Source: Alteromonadaceae bacterium (GTDB lineage: Bacteria > Pseudomonadota > Gammaproteobacteria > Enterobacterales > Alteromonadaceae). From it: a DNA stretch of 64,000 nt. Of the stretch, positions 19,486 to 27,808 are shown in pieces. The notes below the pieces were generated by a model. That model saw only the letters and a program-made list of their open reading frames with translations. It made no database searches and was not told where the DNA came from. The first letter of the stretch is position 1. Each line of letters starts with the position of its first letter. The translations under genes and the position numbers were made by a program. The stretch lies in assembly GCA_002691625.1 (NCBI GenBank), contig NZIK01000060.1, positions 1-64,000 on the forward strand. Direction: 5' to 3'.

Positions 19486-20910
19486 TTAACTATCATCAGT
19501 TTCACTATCACTGCTTGCAACAGGAAGCTGAAGCGTGAAGGTAGTGCCTACATTGACTTCGCTATCTACCTTTATTTTTCCGCCCATAGATTCAATGATT
19601 GAAAACGATATATATAGGCCCAAACCTGTGCCTTTGCCTGTGGGTTTTGTCGTGTAAAAGGGGTCGAATAGCTTTTCTAAATCGTCTTTCTCTATACCAC
19701 TACCGGTGTCTTGCACGGTCACTATCACTACTTCATTATCATCTAGATAGTTGCATTGTGTTGTAACAGTCAGTGTGCCGCCGTTATCCATAGCCTGCGC
19801 TGCGTTAACGAACAAATTTACTAACACCTGATTTAATTTACCGGTTTTCCCCTTAATCAACGGTATATCTGCAAGGTCGGTATTGATGGTCACTTTGTGT
19901 TTAAGTTCGCTATTAACCAGTCTAAGGCCGTTAGTGATGCAGTCGTTTATATTGACGGTGTCATCAATTGATACATCTGAGCTGTGTGAAAATGAGCGCA
20001 AGCTAGTGATAATTTCAGTAACGCGATTTAACCCTTCCCCAGACTCCTCACAGATATCGGCAATTTCATCCACAATGGGGCCTATTTTGTTGTTGCTTGT
20101 CCACTGCTTCGCTTTTTCAGCCACAGCAGCGCGCTCTTCGTCAGTGGTGGCCCTCGCAAGCTCTTGCACAATATCTTGCATGCTTGTTAACGATGGTAAT
20201 ACGTCTTTAATAAACATCATATTGCTATTCACAAACGCAATGGGGTTATTAATTTCGTGGGCGACACCCGCGGCTAGCAGACCAAGAGACGCCATCTTTT
20301 CTGATGAGATAAGGCTCTTTTCAACTTGGGCCTTCTCTTCTTTTAGTTTAATGGTTTCTAGGGCCATTAGTTTGGCCTGAACGCTCATAGACATTTGTTG
20401 AGTAAAGGTGCGGTAGCGGTTTGCCATATCCACATACTCTTGGGTATAGAATCCCAAGGTTTGATGACAAAACACCATAACTGCCTGCTGGTGGTGCACT
20501 CTAAATGGGCACAGTAATGCAGAGGTTATCGGAGCATCAAAAAGGTGAAGGTGCTCGCGCCATGTTGGCTGTAGCTTTACATTAAAAAGCGCCACTGGAG
20601 AGCTTTTTATGGCCCGAGAAAGTGTTTCGTCCACGTCCCACATGGTATCTAATAACTTAGGGTGAGTGGTATTGGTGCAGCGCATTTTGCCTTTGCTGTC
20701 GTTCTCTAATACAAAGCTAACGTCGTAACTGTAAAGGCTGCGAAAAATACCAAACATTTTGGTATACAGCTCTTTTTCATTTTTTGCAGTAAGCAAAGCC
20801 CGTATGCCAGCGAGCAGCGCATCGCTTTCTTTTTTATGGGCTTCTGCCTGCTCTTTCAGCCGATATACGAGGGCTAAGTCTTCAAGAACGTTTTCGTAAT
20901 CCTTACTCAT
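19486..20910 (-). CDS. Sensor histidine kinase paired with FIST/NosP protein (NahK-like)
   Basis: The 474-residue kinase has no membrane segment. An N-terminal coiled coil (1-45) and a GAF-like region (about 45-175) precede a second coiled coil, the HisKA box with phospho-acceptor His218 in GVAHEINNPIAF, and a full HATPase: NLFVNAAQAM, DTGSGI and GKGTGLGLYIS. It lies 81 bases after a FIST-domain gene. In Pseudomonas, Shewanella and Vibrio such FIST proteins are NO-sensing hemoproteins (NosP) that inhibit a co-transcribed soluble kinase feeding phosphorelays for biofilm control, so the same job is inferred here. The tail SSDSETDDS ends within a 15-base tandem repeat. Confidence 0.87.
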   Translation of the reverse strand: MSKDYENVLEDLALVYRLKEQAEAHKKESDALLAGIRALLTAKNEKELYTKMFGIFRSLYSYDVSFVLENDSKGKMRCTNTTHPKLLDTMWDVDETLSRAIKSSPVALFNVKLQPTWREHLHLFDAPITSALLCPFRVHHQQAVMVFCHQTLGFYTQEYVDMANRYRTFTQQMSMSVQAKLMALETIKLKEEKAQVEKSLISSEKMASLGLLAAGVAHEINNPIAFVNSNMMFIKDVLPSLTSMQDIVQELARATTDEERAAVAEKAKQWTSNNKIGPIVDEIADICEESGEGLNRVTEIITSLRSFSHSSDVSIDDTVNINDCITNGLRLVNSELKHKVTINTDLADIPLIKGKTGKLNQVLVNLFVNAAQAMDNGGTLTVTTQCNYLDDNEVVIVTVQDTGSGIEKDDLEKLFDPFYTTKPTGKGTGLGLYISFSIIESMGGKIKVDSEVNVGTTFTLQLPVASSDSETDDS

Positions 20911-20922
20911 CTGAACGCTGCC

Positions 20923-20957
20923 ATTAAAAACGGTTATTAAAAACGGTTATTAAAAAA
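20923..20957. repeat. 13-base direct repeat in the FIST-kinase spacer
   Basis: ATTAAAAACGGTT occurs twice head-to-tail, then a partial third copy ATTAAAAAAC. It lies just upstream of the kinase start codon and replaces any clear ribosome site, so slippage here could alter kinase translation. Confidence 0.75.
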
Positions 20958-20991
20958 CTGAGGCCAAAAAACCTACTATCAAGAAAAACCG

Positions 20992-22170
20992 TCATTGAGA
21001 AAAAACGACCGCTGATATCATTAAATTACCATGCCTGCTTTTACCGTCTAAAAATCGACCTTGTTCACCGAAGGTGTAAGTGCCGCAAATAGGCAGGCTC
21101 TCAAATTTTTCTTGAAGGGATGTGAGCATCGGGTGAATTTCATCGCCAACCGTTAATCGACAGCCTGCACAGTAGACCAACAGCACGCCAACGGGCTTGC
21201 TATCATCTGGTAGCAGCATGATGGCGTTGTTGATAACCCGCTCTGCTCGCGCCGTTAAACTGGCAATGCTTCCTTCCATCAACACCAGCTCTTCCCCTTC
21301 TATAACCTCGGAGAACACGTTAAGGCCGCCATCACTACATACCTCATCGGGGTGGCACAAAAGGTAATTAAGTGCGCCATTTTCTAGCTGCACTGGCTTG
21401 CCTAATGGGGCTGTAGAGGTAAGCCCTAGAATTTGACCTCCGGCCAATTCTTTAGCTATCAACCCATTTGTCGCCTTGTTATACGCCTTTGCAGCGGACA
21501 CGCCATCGAGCTCTAGTATGTGCCTGTTTTGAGCACTCGACGCTTTAAAAACGGTTTCAGTTGGCTTATATCCAGAACTGTAGCTAAGCCCTAGCGGCGA
21601 GGAAGGATACATCACTGCCACTGCTAAGCAATTGGCGCCGCTGTGTGATGACGTACTGATATACCAATTGCCCTCTACGGTATTGTCTGCGGCCGAGCCA
21701 CCAAAAATAGGTACTTGCTCGCCCACAACGCTGGTAAAACCATTGAGTATGGCTTCTTCCTCACCGGGTGGAAGCGCGCACCATATAAGAGAGGGGCTTT
21801 CAAACGGACGGCCTGCACTCATAAGCGCGCTTTCAAGGGCGCTAGCACCTGCACTAAACGCGTCAGTTTCTGAGCAATCGGCGCTTCCAACACCAAATGC
21901 GCCAGCTTCATCAAAAATCGATAGCACACTTAAACCTGCGTCTGCCTGTGCGCGGGACTCATCGCATAATAAGCTTCCCAAGCACGAGGTGGCCAATAGA
22001 TAAGGGGCGCCAGATTCGTTGAGTGACGCGACTAGGGTGCTGGCATCGTGCTCTGCGTTAGTAAACGCAAACACTAATGATGTTGGTCCATCGTTTTGAA
22101 GTGCACCGCACACTTCTTTTGCGGCCGCTAATGTGTCTTTTTCATCTGATGAATAGGTTTTTATGCGCAT
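20992..22170 (-). CDS. FIST-domain sensor protein, NosP-like candidate NO sensor
   Basis: A 392-residue soluble protein with FIST_N (about 25-215; VPIFGGSAADNT at 153-164 is the typical core) and FIST_C (about 220-370; YCAGCRLTVGDEIHPML and PICGTYTFGEQGRF). FIST proteins adjacent to soluble histidine kinases are the NosP group, shown in Pseudomonas aeruginosa and Shewanella to bind heme and NO. Candidate heme-ligand histidines are His176 (SSHSG) and His217 (NRHIL); which, if any, binds heme cannot be told here. It precedes the kinase in one operon. The start ATG at 22170 follows a long upstream gap. Confidence 0.85.
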   Translation of the reverse strand: MRIKTYSSDEKDTLAAAKEVCGALQNDGPTSLVFAFTNAEHDASTLVASLNESGAPYLLATSCLGSLLCDESRAQADAGLSVLSIFDEAGAFGVGSADCSETDAFSAGASALESALMSAGRPFESPSLIWCALPPGEEEAILNGFTSVVGEQVPIFGGSAADNTVEGNWYISTSSHSGANCLAVAVMYPSSPLGLSYSSGYKPTETVFKASSAQNRHILELDGVSAAKAYNKATNGLIAKELAGGQILGLTSTAPLGKPVQLENGALNYLLCHPDEVCSDGGLNVFSEVIEGEELVLMEGSIASLTARAERVINNAIMLLPDDSKPVGVLLVYCAGCRLTVGDEIHPMLTSLQEKFESLPICGTYTFGEQGRFLDGKSRHGNLMISAVVFSQ

Positions 22171-22278
22171 AAAATGAACTACTTATTTGCTGTTAGACAT
22201 AGTGTAGATTAAAAATAATTAAAATCTCATTAACAATTAGTTATAGAAATCCGGTTGCTAGAGCATATTTATCTATTC

Positions 22279-22920
22279 TCAGTTATCGAGGTAAAACTTA
22301 TCGTGGAAGGTATAAACCCAAGTGGGCTGATAAATAACAAGTAGGGTAATTGCCATGCCGTTAAGCAATGCCTCAGGAAAGATGAGCAGTGGAATAAGCA
22401 CCACGTAGTTTGAGAAAACAATGTCCCAGGAGTAGACGCCTTCAATGAAGAAATAACCGCCTAAGGCAAAGGTTTTTAGCGCAATACCCACTGCGGCTGG
22501 GAAAAAAGCGCACACAAATATGTAAACAAAGAGCTGCCTTGGAATGCGGTGAAACGACAGCATAAAGAAAAAGTACGTAATGGCGATGGGAAGTACTGTG
22601 CCGAGCAGGCCATTTACCCCAAAACTCTGCCAAGTTCCGTATCCAATGATGTGAGCACCAATAAGTGCAATAAAAGATGAAACAACCGCGTAGCGAAAAC
22701 CGAGCATGAGCGTGAGTACAGACAGACCAAGGAAGTGCACGTCTAACCCTTCAAAGATACCTGCCTTTAGCAACCACAGCACAAAAAGTGCTGCAGCAGT
22801 ACCAAACACCAGATGTTGCTGATGTTTAGTCTTTGCGAAATGAACGAGGTCTATGTTTTTAAGCGAGCCTAAAACGAAAAGCCCGTAAACAACCATCGCC
22901 AACGTTTGCAATGTACTCAC
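22279..22920 (-). CDS. CbiM-like integral membrane protein (energy-coupling-factor permease family)
   Basis: A 213-residue protein with six to seven hydrophobic segments. It shows the CbiM-family features VHFLGLSVLTLMLGFRYA (His with a Gly-rich helix) and FPEALLNGMAITLL near the end, which match the COG3235 group of predicted permeases. CbiM proteins are substrate-binding parts of cobalt/nickel ECF transporters, but no cbiQ/cbiO partner lies nearby, so transport and substrate are uncertain. Flanked by the FIST gene downstream and xthA upstream on the same strand, with gaps of about 108 and 92 bases. Confidence 0.75.
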   Translation of the reverse strand: MSTLQTLAMVVYGLFVLGSLKNIDLVHFAKTKHQQHLVFGTAAALFVLWLLKAGIFEGLDVHFLGLSVLTLMLGFRYAVVSSFIALIGAHIIGYGTWQSFGVNGLLGTVLPIAITYFFFMLSFHRIPRQLFVYIFVCAFFPAAVGIALKTFALGGYFFIEGVYSWDIVFSNYVVLIPLLIFPEALLNGMAITLLVIYQPTWVYTFHDKFYLDN

Positions 22921-23012
22921 TGTTTCTCCTGCGTATAGTAGTATTAGCTAAGCGCTACGCGTTTGTGCACTTAAAAGCGTTTAAGGTTTACCAATGAGTA
23001 TGAGTCACTAAT

Positions 23013-23819
23013 TTACTCATACGTAGCCCAAATGGGGGCGTGATCAGAGGGCTTTTCAATTCCCCGTAATTCGTAATCTATACCTGCGTCTTTCAGCGCA
23101 CTGTGCAACGATGGTGTAGCGAGGATCAAATCTATTCGTAGGCCTCGGTTATCGTTAAACCCTTTAGAGCGGTAGTCGAACCACGAATATTCATCGTCTC
23201 TTTGTGGGTTTAGGCTTCGGTAACTGTCCTCAAAACCCCAAGACATGAGTGTGTTTAGCCACTCACGCTCTTCTGGTAAGAAGCTACATTTCCCCGTTCT
23301 TAACCAGCGCTTTTTGTTTTCTTCGCCAATGCCAATGTCTAAATCGGTGTGCGACACGTTAACATCTCCCATAACAATGACTTTTTCGTCAGGCGTATGG
23401 TTGTCATTAAGGTAGGTCATTAAATTTTGATAATATTTTTTCTTAGCGGGGTATTTGGTTTCGTGCTTTTGATTCTCACCCTGCGGAAAGTACCCGTTTA
23501 AAATGGTAACGGGGTCGCCTGCATCGTCGGTGGTTTTGAGAATTATCATGCGGCGTTGGGCATCTTCATCATCCGTGGGGAAGCCTTTAATGACAGCCGT
23601 TGGCGACTTTTTCGCTAAAAAGGCGACACCATAGTGGCTTTTTTGGCCATGAAAAAAGACCTCGTACCCCATGTCCTCAACAGCTTTTACAGGAAACTGT
23701 TCATCGTGAACTTTTATTTCCTGCAAACCAATAACGTCGGGTTGGTGCGCATCTATTAATGCTTGTAGCTGATGAAGACGGGCACGGATCCCATTTATGT
23801 TAAACGATACAACTTTCAT
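23013..23819 (-). CDS. xthA: Exodeoxyribonuclease III (AP endonuclease)
   Basis: A 268-residue enzyme, the same length as E. coli XthA. It cleaves abasic sites and degrades 3' ends in base-excision repair. The metal-binding Glu34 sits in GLQEIKV, the [13 protein letters not shown] block gives the catalytic Asp/Asn, and the C-terminal SDHAPIWA contains the catalytic His260. The start [14 protein letters not shown] is the family's own. Confidence 0.96.
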   Translation of the reverse strand: MKVVSFNINGIRARLHQLQALIDAHQPDVIGLQEIKVHDEQFPVKAVEDMGYEVFFHGQKSHYGVAFLAKKSPTAVIKGFPTDDEDAQRRMIILKTTDDAGDPVTILNGYFPQGENQKHETKYPAKKKYYQNLMTYLNDNHTPDEKVIVMGDVNVSHTDLDIGIGEENKKRWLRTGKCSFLPEEREWLNTLMSWGFEDSYRSLNPQRDDEYSWFDYRSKGFNDNRGLRIDLILATPSLHSALKDAGIDYELRGIEKPSDHAPIWATYE

Positions 23820-23897
23820 ATTTTCTTTTCTAACAATTCAATGATGGGCCTAGAATACCAGAAACTTGCGACACGCTTAACGGACTTAATGCATATC

Positions 23898-23932
23898 GGC
23901 GCTAATGTTCAGTGCTAATGTTCGGTGCTTGC
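23898..23932. repeat. 13-base direct repeat upstream of xthA
   Basis: GTGCTAATGTTCG-type units: GCGCTAATGTTCA, GTGCTAATGTTCG and then GTGCTTGCC. Two full copies and a decayed third. Confidence 0.7.
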
Positions 23933-24028
23933 CGCTATTTATATTTCTCAAAGAATAATATACCAACAAGCAGAGAGGGTTGATTAAGATAATTTATACG
24001 TTGGAGAATAAATGGAGGGATTCAGGGA

Positions 24029-24739
24029 TTACTTACCTGTCTGGGCCTTGCCTAGGGAAATTAAAAATGAAAACCACGAGTTTGCATCTTCCACAATATC
24101 TCGAATACCCTTGTCATCATCAAGCGTTAATTCAGCCAATATATGTTCAACGGTTTGCTTAAACGGGACCCACGCTTTAGCGCACCCTGCCATTGCTGAA
24201 TAATAGGCTGTTGGAATATCGTTATTGAGCTTTTCAAGACGTCTGCTAATCATGTTTGCTCCCATGGAAGAGCCTAGCCATACATATATAGCTGCGATAG
24301 CCGCTGAGTTTTGCCCGCGAAAGCTGAGTTGGTTCTCAAGCGCATTGGCTGTCTGACTATCTAGGTTTTGACTAGTTTGTGCCTGAGTCTCAACGGACAT
24401 ATCAGTCTCAACGCTTTTCTCAATATCAACACCTCTCTCAGTATCAAAGCTTTCGGCAAAATTACAATGCAATGCGTTGGTATCGCGATGAAGGGCGGCA
24501 GAAACTTCATCTGTGTTTAACATCTCTGCAAGCCTATTAAGACTCGGTGTTTCGTTTAGCGCTTTTGAAACATGAGACGATGTCGTGCTATGAAATACTG
24601 ACATTACGCTAAGCACATCACTATACGTTGAAATATTAAACTCGGATAAGTTGTGAAATAGCGAAAAAGGAGGCGTTTGTTCTAAGGTGGTGTGTTTATC
24701 GAGGGTATCCTGTTTTAATGCCGTAAAAAGTGTGTGCAT
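24029..24739 (-). CDS. Biliverdin-producing heme oxygenase (BphO-like), with insertion
   Basis: An all-helical protein of 236 residues from the ATG at 24739. The heme-proximal His16 lies in the typical TLDKHTTLEQT, and the distal-helix block YVWLGSSMGANMISRRL matches the family YxxxGSxxGG region. Heme oxygenase opens heme to biliverdin, iron and CO, for iron scavenging or phytochrome chromophores. It is longer than usual because of a ~45-residue Ser/Thr/Glu/Gln-rich insertion (about 90-135) built from micro-repeats. The frame is open to a TTG at 24787. No Fur box or phytochrome gene is adjacent. Divergent from the DUF2750 gene. Confidence 0.72.
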   Translation of the reverse strand: MHTLFTALKQDTLDKHTTLEQTPPFSLFHNLSEFNISTYSDVLSVMSVFHSTTSSHVSKALNETPSLNRLAEMLNTDEVSAALHRDTNALHCNFAESFDTERGVDIEKSVETDMSVETQAQTSQNLDSQTANALENQLSFRGQNSAAIAAIYVWLGSSMGANMISRRLEKLNNDIPTAYYSAMAGCAKAWVPFKQTVEHILAELTLDDDKGIRDIVEDANSWFSFLISLGKAQTGK

Positions 24740-24892
24740 GGAGGTAATCTTTTGTCCTGTCTCATCATTTGTATGTGTTCTGGGCAATTTATTTAGACTC
24801 GGATAACACTTAAAAGCACGTTAAAGATACCTGACTAGAGACAAACAAAACGATTTGGTAAAACGCCGTAGATGCTGTCATAAATAAACCAG

Positions 24893-25459
24893 GTGTTAAT
24901 GGTATCACAGACGTTTGAAAAGCGGCATCTCGACATTGGACTAATTGCCGTTGCACACACAACTGGCACAGGTATACTTGCCGAAAATTTTAAGACGAGA
25001 ACCGCCGTGTTTCCAAATACTATTAGTGAAAAATTAAGTGATACAGTCATAGACCAAGCAATGAAGCTGTCTGCAGAAGAAAGACAGATGTTGGTTATCA
25101 GTTATGTGAGTAAAGCCAAAGAGGTGTGGTTAGTACAAGGCTCTGAAGGTTTCGTTATGCTTGAAGATGATGGTGCAGTGCGTCTTCCTATTTTCCCCCA
25201 TCGCGACTTGGCGAATGCGTTTGTTACGTTAAATGGCCTTGACGGTATGTGTGTTAGCACGCCGTTAAACGAATTTGTATCTACATGGCTGCCTGGTCTA
25301 GAAACAAATGGCGTCGAGCTGGTTATGTTCCCAACGCAAAGCGACGTAGAAAACTTGGTGATGACAGCGCCAGAGCTGAGTGAAGAGCTAGGCTCAGAGC
25401 TAAATGAACAGCCAAGTGAGGATAAAACTTCAAAGCTCGGTGATGACGAAAGTAAGTAG
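24893..25459 (+). CDS. DUF2750-like protein
   Basis: A 188-residue frame from GTG 24893. Residues ~58-115 (LSAEERQMLVISYVSKAKEVWLV, then GFVMLEDDGAVRLPIFPHRDLANAF) have the DUF2750 pattern: a VW, then a short Gly turn and an I/VFP-H block. The function of that family is unknown. The first ~38 residues show no family match, so translation may begin at GTG 25007 or later; the start is uncertain. The C-terminal ~35 residues are a low-complexity Glu/Ser tail. It precedes the SufE homologue by 30 bases and is probably co-transcribed. Confidence 0.6.
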   Translation: MLMVSQTFEKRHLDIGLIAVAHTTGTGILAENFKTRTAVFPNTISEKLSDTVIDQAMKLSAEERQMLVISYVSKAKEVWLVQGSEGFVMLEDDGAVRLPIFPHRDLANAFVTLNGLDGMCVSTPLNEFVSTWLPGLETNGVELVMFPTQSDVENLVMTAPELSEELGSELNEQPSEDKTSKLGDDESK

Positions 25460-25489
25460 TTAACCAAACAGTAAAGCGGGTTTAAAGTG

Positions 25490-25936
25490 ATGACACTGGC
25501 GAATATGCAATTACTTCCTCTTGCACAGCAGCTATCACAGGCTAAAAGTTGGGATGAGTTTACTCGAACCATAATGCTAGCAGGTAAAAAATTACCTGCA
25601 ATGCCTGAGCATTTGCGGCGCGATGCTAACTCAGTAGAGGGCTGTGAGAGCCCAGTGTGGTTGGCGTTACTCCATTTTGAGAGCAGCGAGAGCTGTGAGA
25701 GCGGTGAGAGCGGTGAGCGCGCTGGGTTCTACGATGAATTTGTTGCCTATTCACCCAGTAAAGTCATTCGAGGCGTGCTCGCGGTTCTGCTTGAAAAAGC
25801 CAATAGTCTAGAACAGCAAGAGCGCGCTAATTTTGATTTTGGTGCTTACTTAAATGAGTGCCAGCTGCAGCGCTACATGAGCGAGTCTCGAGGAAACGGA
25901 ATAAAATCAGTGGTGCACCAATTAAAAGAGCTTTGA
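25490..25936 (+). CDS. SufE/CsdE-family sulfur acceptor
   Basis: A 148-residue protein with the SufE pattern: SWDEFTRTIMLAGKKLP, then VEGCESPVWLALL with the sulfur-accepting Cys52, and at the end YMSESRGNGIKSVVHQL. SufE-type proteins take persulfide from a cysteine desulfurase (SufS or CsdA) for Fe-S clusters or tRNA thiolation; no desulfurase is in the window. Right after the active loop there is an inserted low-complexity stretch SSESCESGESGE encoded by GAGAGCGGT-type repeats, adding an extra Cys. A GTG three bases upstream (25487) is an alternative start. Confidence 0.85.
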   Translation: MTLANMQLLPLAQQLSQAKSWDEFTRTIMLAGKKLPAMPEHLRRDANSVEGCESPVWLALLHFESSESCESGESGERAGFYDEFVAYSPSKVIRGVLAVLLEKANSLEQQERANFDFGAYLNECQLQRYMSESRGNGIKSVVHQLKEL

Positions 25937-26154
25937 ATTGTAACACGTGATTTCCAAGGGAAACTGTCGGCCTAATTACCGAGCAACTTTATCGTAGCCA
26001 CGATATCAGTCCATATTTATTCTTGCAAATTGCATGGCCGATCTGAGCGATAGAAGACACGTTTGATATTTAGTCCTTAATGCGAACAAAAGCGCCAAAG
26101 CGGACGTTCAGAGTTGCTGAATACCGCATACATTCCAACGCTTGATTAGCGTTT
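25937..26154. other. Intergenic left edge of the accessory island
   Basis: About 220 bases without a gene. It includes AAAGCGGACGTT (26096-26107), a word that recurs as AAAGCGGACATT near 27684 inside the island, probably a shared spacer repeat. Confidence 0.4.
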
Positions 26155-26439
26155 TTACCCAAGTGCTCTCATAACAGCTTTAGGCTCTTTAGCTACGACA
26201 TTTAATAGAGCAAGTGCAGGTCCTTGTGGATTGCGATCACCTCGTTCCCAGTGACGTAAAGTTGAAACGCTGATACAAAACTTTGAAGCGAACTCCATTT
26301 GGGTTAAACCAAGATTACGGCGTATTTCTACAACGTTAACTTCTGGTGCTCTATGGATTTTAGCTTCGACTTTTTTTCCTTCAGTAAAATCAATGGCTTC
26401 TTGTAAGCCTTGAGCGATGCTGTCGAATGCATTAGTCAT
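26155..26439 (-). CDS. HigA-type antitoxin, helix-turn-helix regulator
   Basis: A 94-residue XRE-type protein. The helix-turn-helix lies at residues ~38-70: EIRRNLGLTQMEFASKF then SVSTLRHWERGDRNPQGPA, the signature of COG2944 antitoxins that bind both toxin and operator. Its ATG overlaps the toxin stop by eight bases. Toxin-first order is usual for HigBA-like modules. The pair marks the left part of the island. Confidence 0.88.
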   Translation of the reverse strand: MTNAFDSIAQGLQEAIDFTEGKKVEAKIHRAPEVNVVEIRRNLGLTQMEFASKFCISVSTLRHWERGDRNPQGPALALLNVVAKEPKAVMRALG

Positions 26440-26779
26440 TATATTTCTCCAATGCTTTTGTGGTTAGTAGTTTAACTAGTTTAGATAAAGCATTTCTGTC
26501 TGCTTTTACTAAATTAGCTTTTTCGTTTTTGCCAAATATTGTTAATAGAAAAAGTGGTATACGTTCATCATGATAATAGTAAATGACACGTACGCCGCCA
26601 CTCTTACCTTTATTACCTTTGCTCCAACGCAACTTTCTAATCCCACCAGTACCTTCCATAACATCGCCTGCTTTTGGATGTTCAGATAAGTAATCAATGA
26701 CACCTTTTCGTTCAGATTCACTTAACAGCGCATCTGCTCGCTTTATGTATTCTGGTAGTTCAGCTATTGTCGTTCTCAT
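26432..26779 (-). CDS. RelE/HigB-type toxin
   Basis: About 115 residues from ATG 26779 (TTG at 26797 is an alternative). The RelE fold pattern is present: ERKGVIDYLSEHPKAGDV, GTGGIRKLRWS, GGVRVIYYYHDERIPLFLL and GKNEKANLVKADRNALSKL. This COG4737-like group cleaves mRNA on ribosomes or inhibits translation and is neutralised by the downstream HigA-type protein. Such modules are common cargo of integrons and islands, in keeping with the recombinase remnants on its right. Confidence 0.87.
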   Translation of the reverse strand: MRTTIAELPEYIKRADALLSESERKGVIDYLSEHPKAGDVMEGTGGIRKLRWSKGNKGKSGGVRVIYYYHDERIPLFLLTIFGKNEKANLVKADRNALSKLVKLLTTKALEKYND

Positions 26780-26836
26780 TGCGTCATAGTAATCCAATGG
26801 ATTACTATATTCAACTTAAAAAATTAAACTGCACGT

Positions 26837-27448
26837 CTAAATATCAACCCCTTCAGATATCTCAAGAGCGTCCTCTACTTCGATACCGAGGTACCTTACA
26901 GTGCTTTCAAGTTTTGTATGTCCGAGTAGCAACTGACAGGCTCTGAGATTCTTGGTTTTCTTGTATATCAATGACGGTTTTGTTCTGCGTATAGTATGTG
27001 TTCCGTATTGCGTAGCGTCTAAATCGATTGATTCTATCCAGCCATTAACAATACGCCAATATTGCCTAGTAGATATGTGATCAAAAGATTTCTTCCGAGA
27101 TTTAAACAGATAATCAGACGAGCTTAATTTGTCTTTTTGAATAAGCGCTTTAATCGAGTCTCGCGTGTTTTTCGTTATCTCAAACTGAACCGTTTGCCCA
27201 GTTTTCTTTTGAACAATCATAGCCCGCGACTGAATATTCGTGCCCTGAGCTATATCTCTTACTTTCAACGATACAAGATCACAACCTCGTAACTTACTGT
27301 CCAGTCCTAAATTGAAAAGTGCTAAATTGCGGATATGTCCTGACAATTCCAGTCGAATGCGTATTGCCCATATCTGCTGAAGTTTTAACGCTAGCTGCTG
27401 ACCAACTAATTTATTTTTTATTCCACGCTTCTTTCTTTTTGTATATTG
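26837..27448 (-). pseudogene. Tyrosine recombinase with intact catalytic domain but no normal start
   Basis: The open frame carries a phage-integrase catalytic domain: Arg in SKLRGCDLVSLKV, a beta-hairpin Lys in QKKTGQTVQFEI, the HxxR box GTHTIRRTKPS and the final LLLGHTKLESTVRYLG with His and Tyr. The family usually starts ~35 residues before SGHIRNLALFNLGLDSKL, with KNKLVGQ-type residues; these are present in frame (27347-27448), but no ATG, GTG or TTG occurs there before the stop at 27449-27451. The first possible start is TTG 27346, which would remove the N-terminal helix. So the start has probably been lost. It belongs to a compact integrase family with unknown targets. Confidence 0.7.
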
Positions 27449-27808
27449 CTAAAGGATACATAATTGTACTCACTGGTTAATGTGTGCATTATTTAATGCA
27501 ATACAGGTGCCGGTTAGAAAAGTTCGTGAATCTCTGGACAAGACAAAAAGCGGGCATTCACAATTGAGCTAATCAAGCATTACCTTTATGCCAAAAGCAG
27601 ACCAATTTTTATCCTTCAAGACTACAATTAACGACATATTGCGGTCATAAGGATAGGTTTTGCTTTCGGCACTTTTCGCCGTAAAGCGGACATTAGAGAA
27701 GTTCAATTACAGGGGCTGGAAAGAGCGAATTGCGGTCTTGCACCAAATGCTAGCTGACGATCTGTTCGGGGTGGAAAGCGGATTTTCACCCACTAAGAAA
27801 TTACCTAT
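27449..27808. other. Gene-free spacer in the accessory island
   Basis: About 360 bases with no gene. It contains a perfect 7+2+7 palindrome TGCATTATTTAATGCA (27483-27498) and a decayed spacer repeat built on GTAAAGCGGACATT. No attC pair (RYYYAAC ... GTTRRRY) was recognised. Confidence 0.45.
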
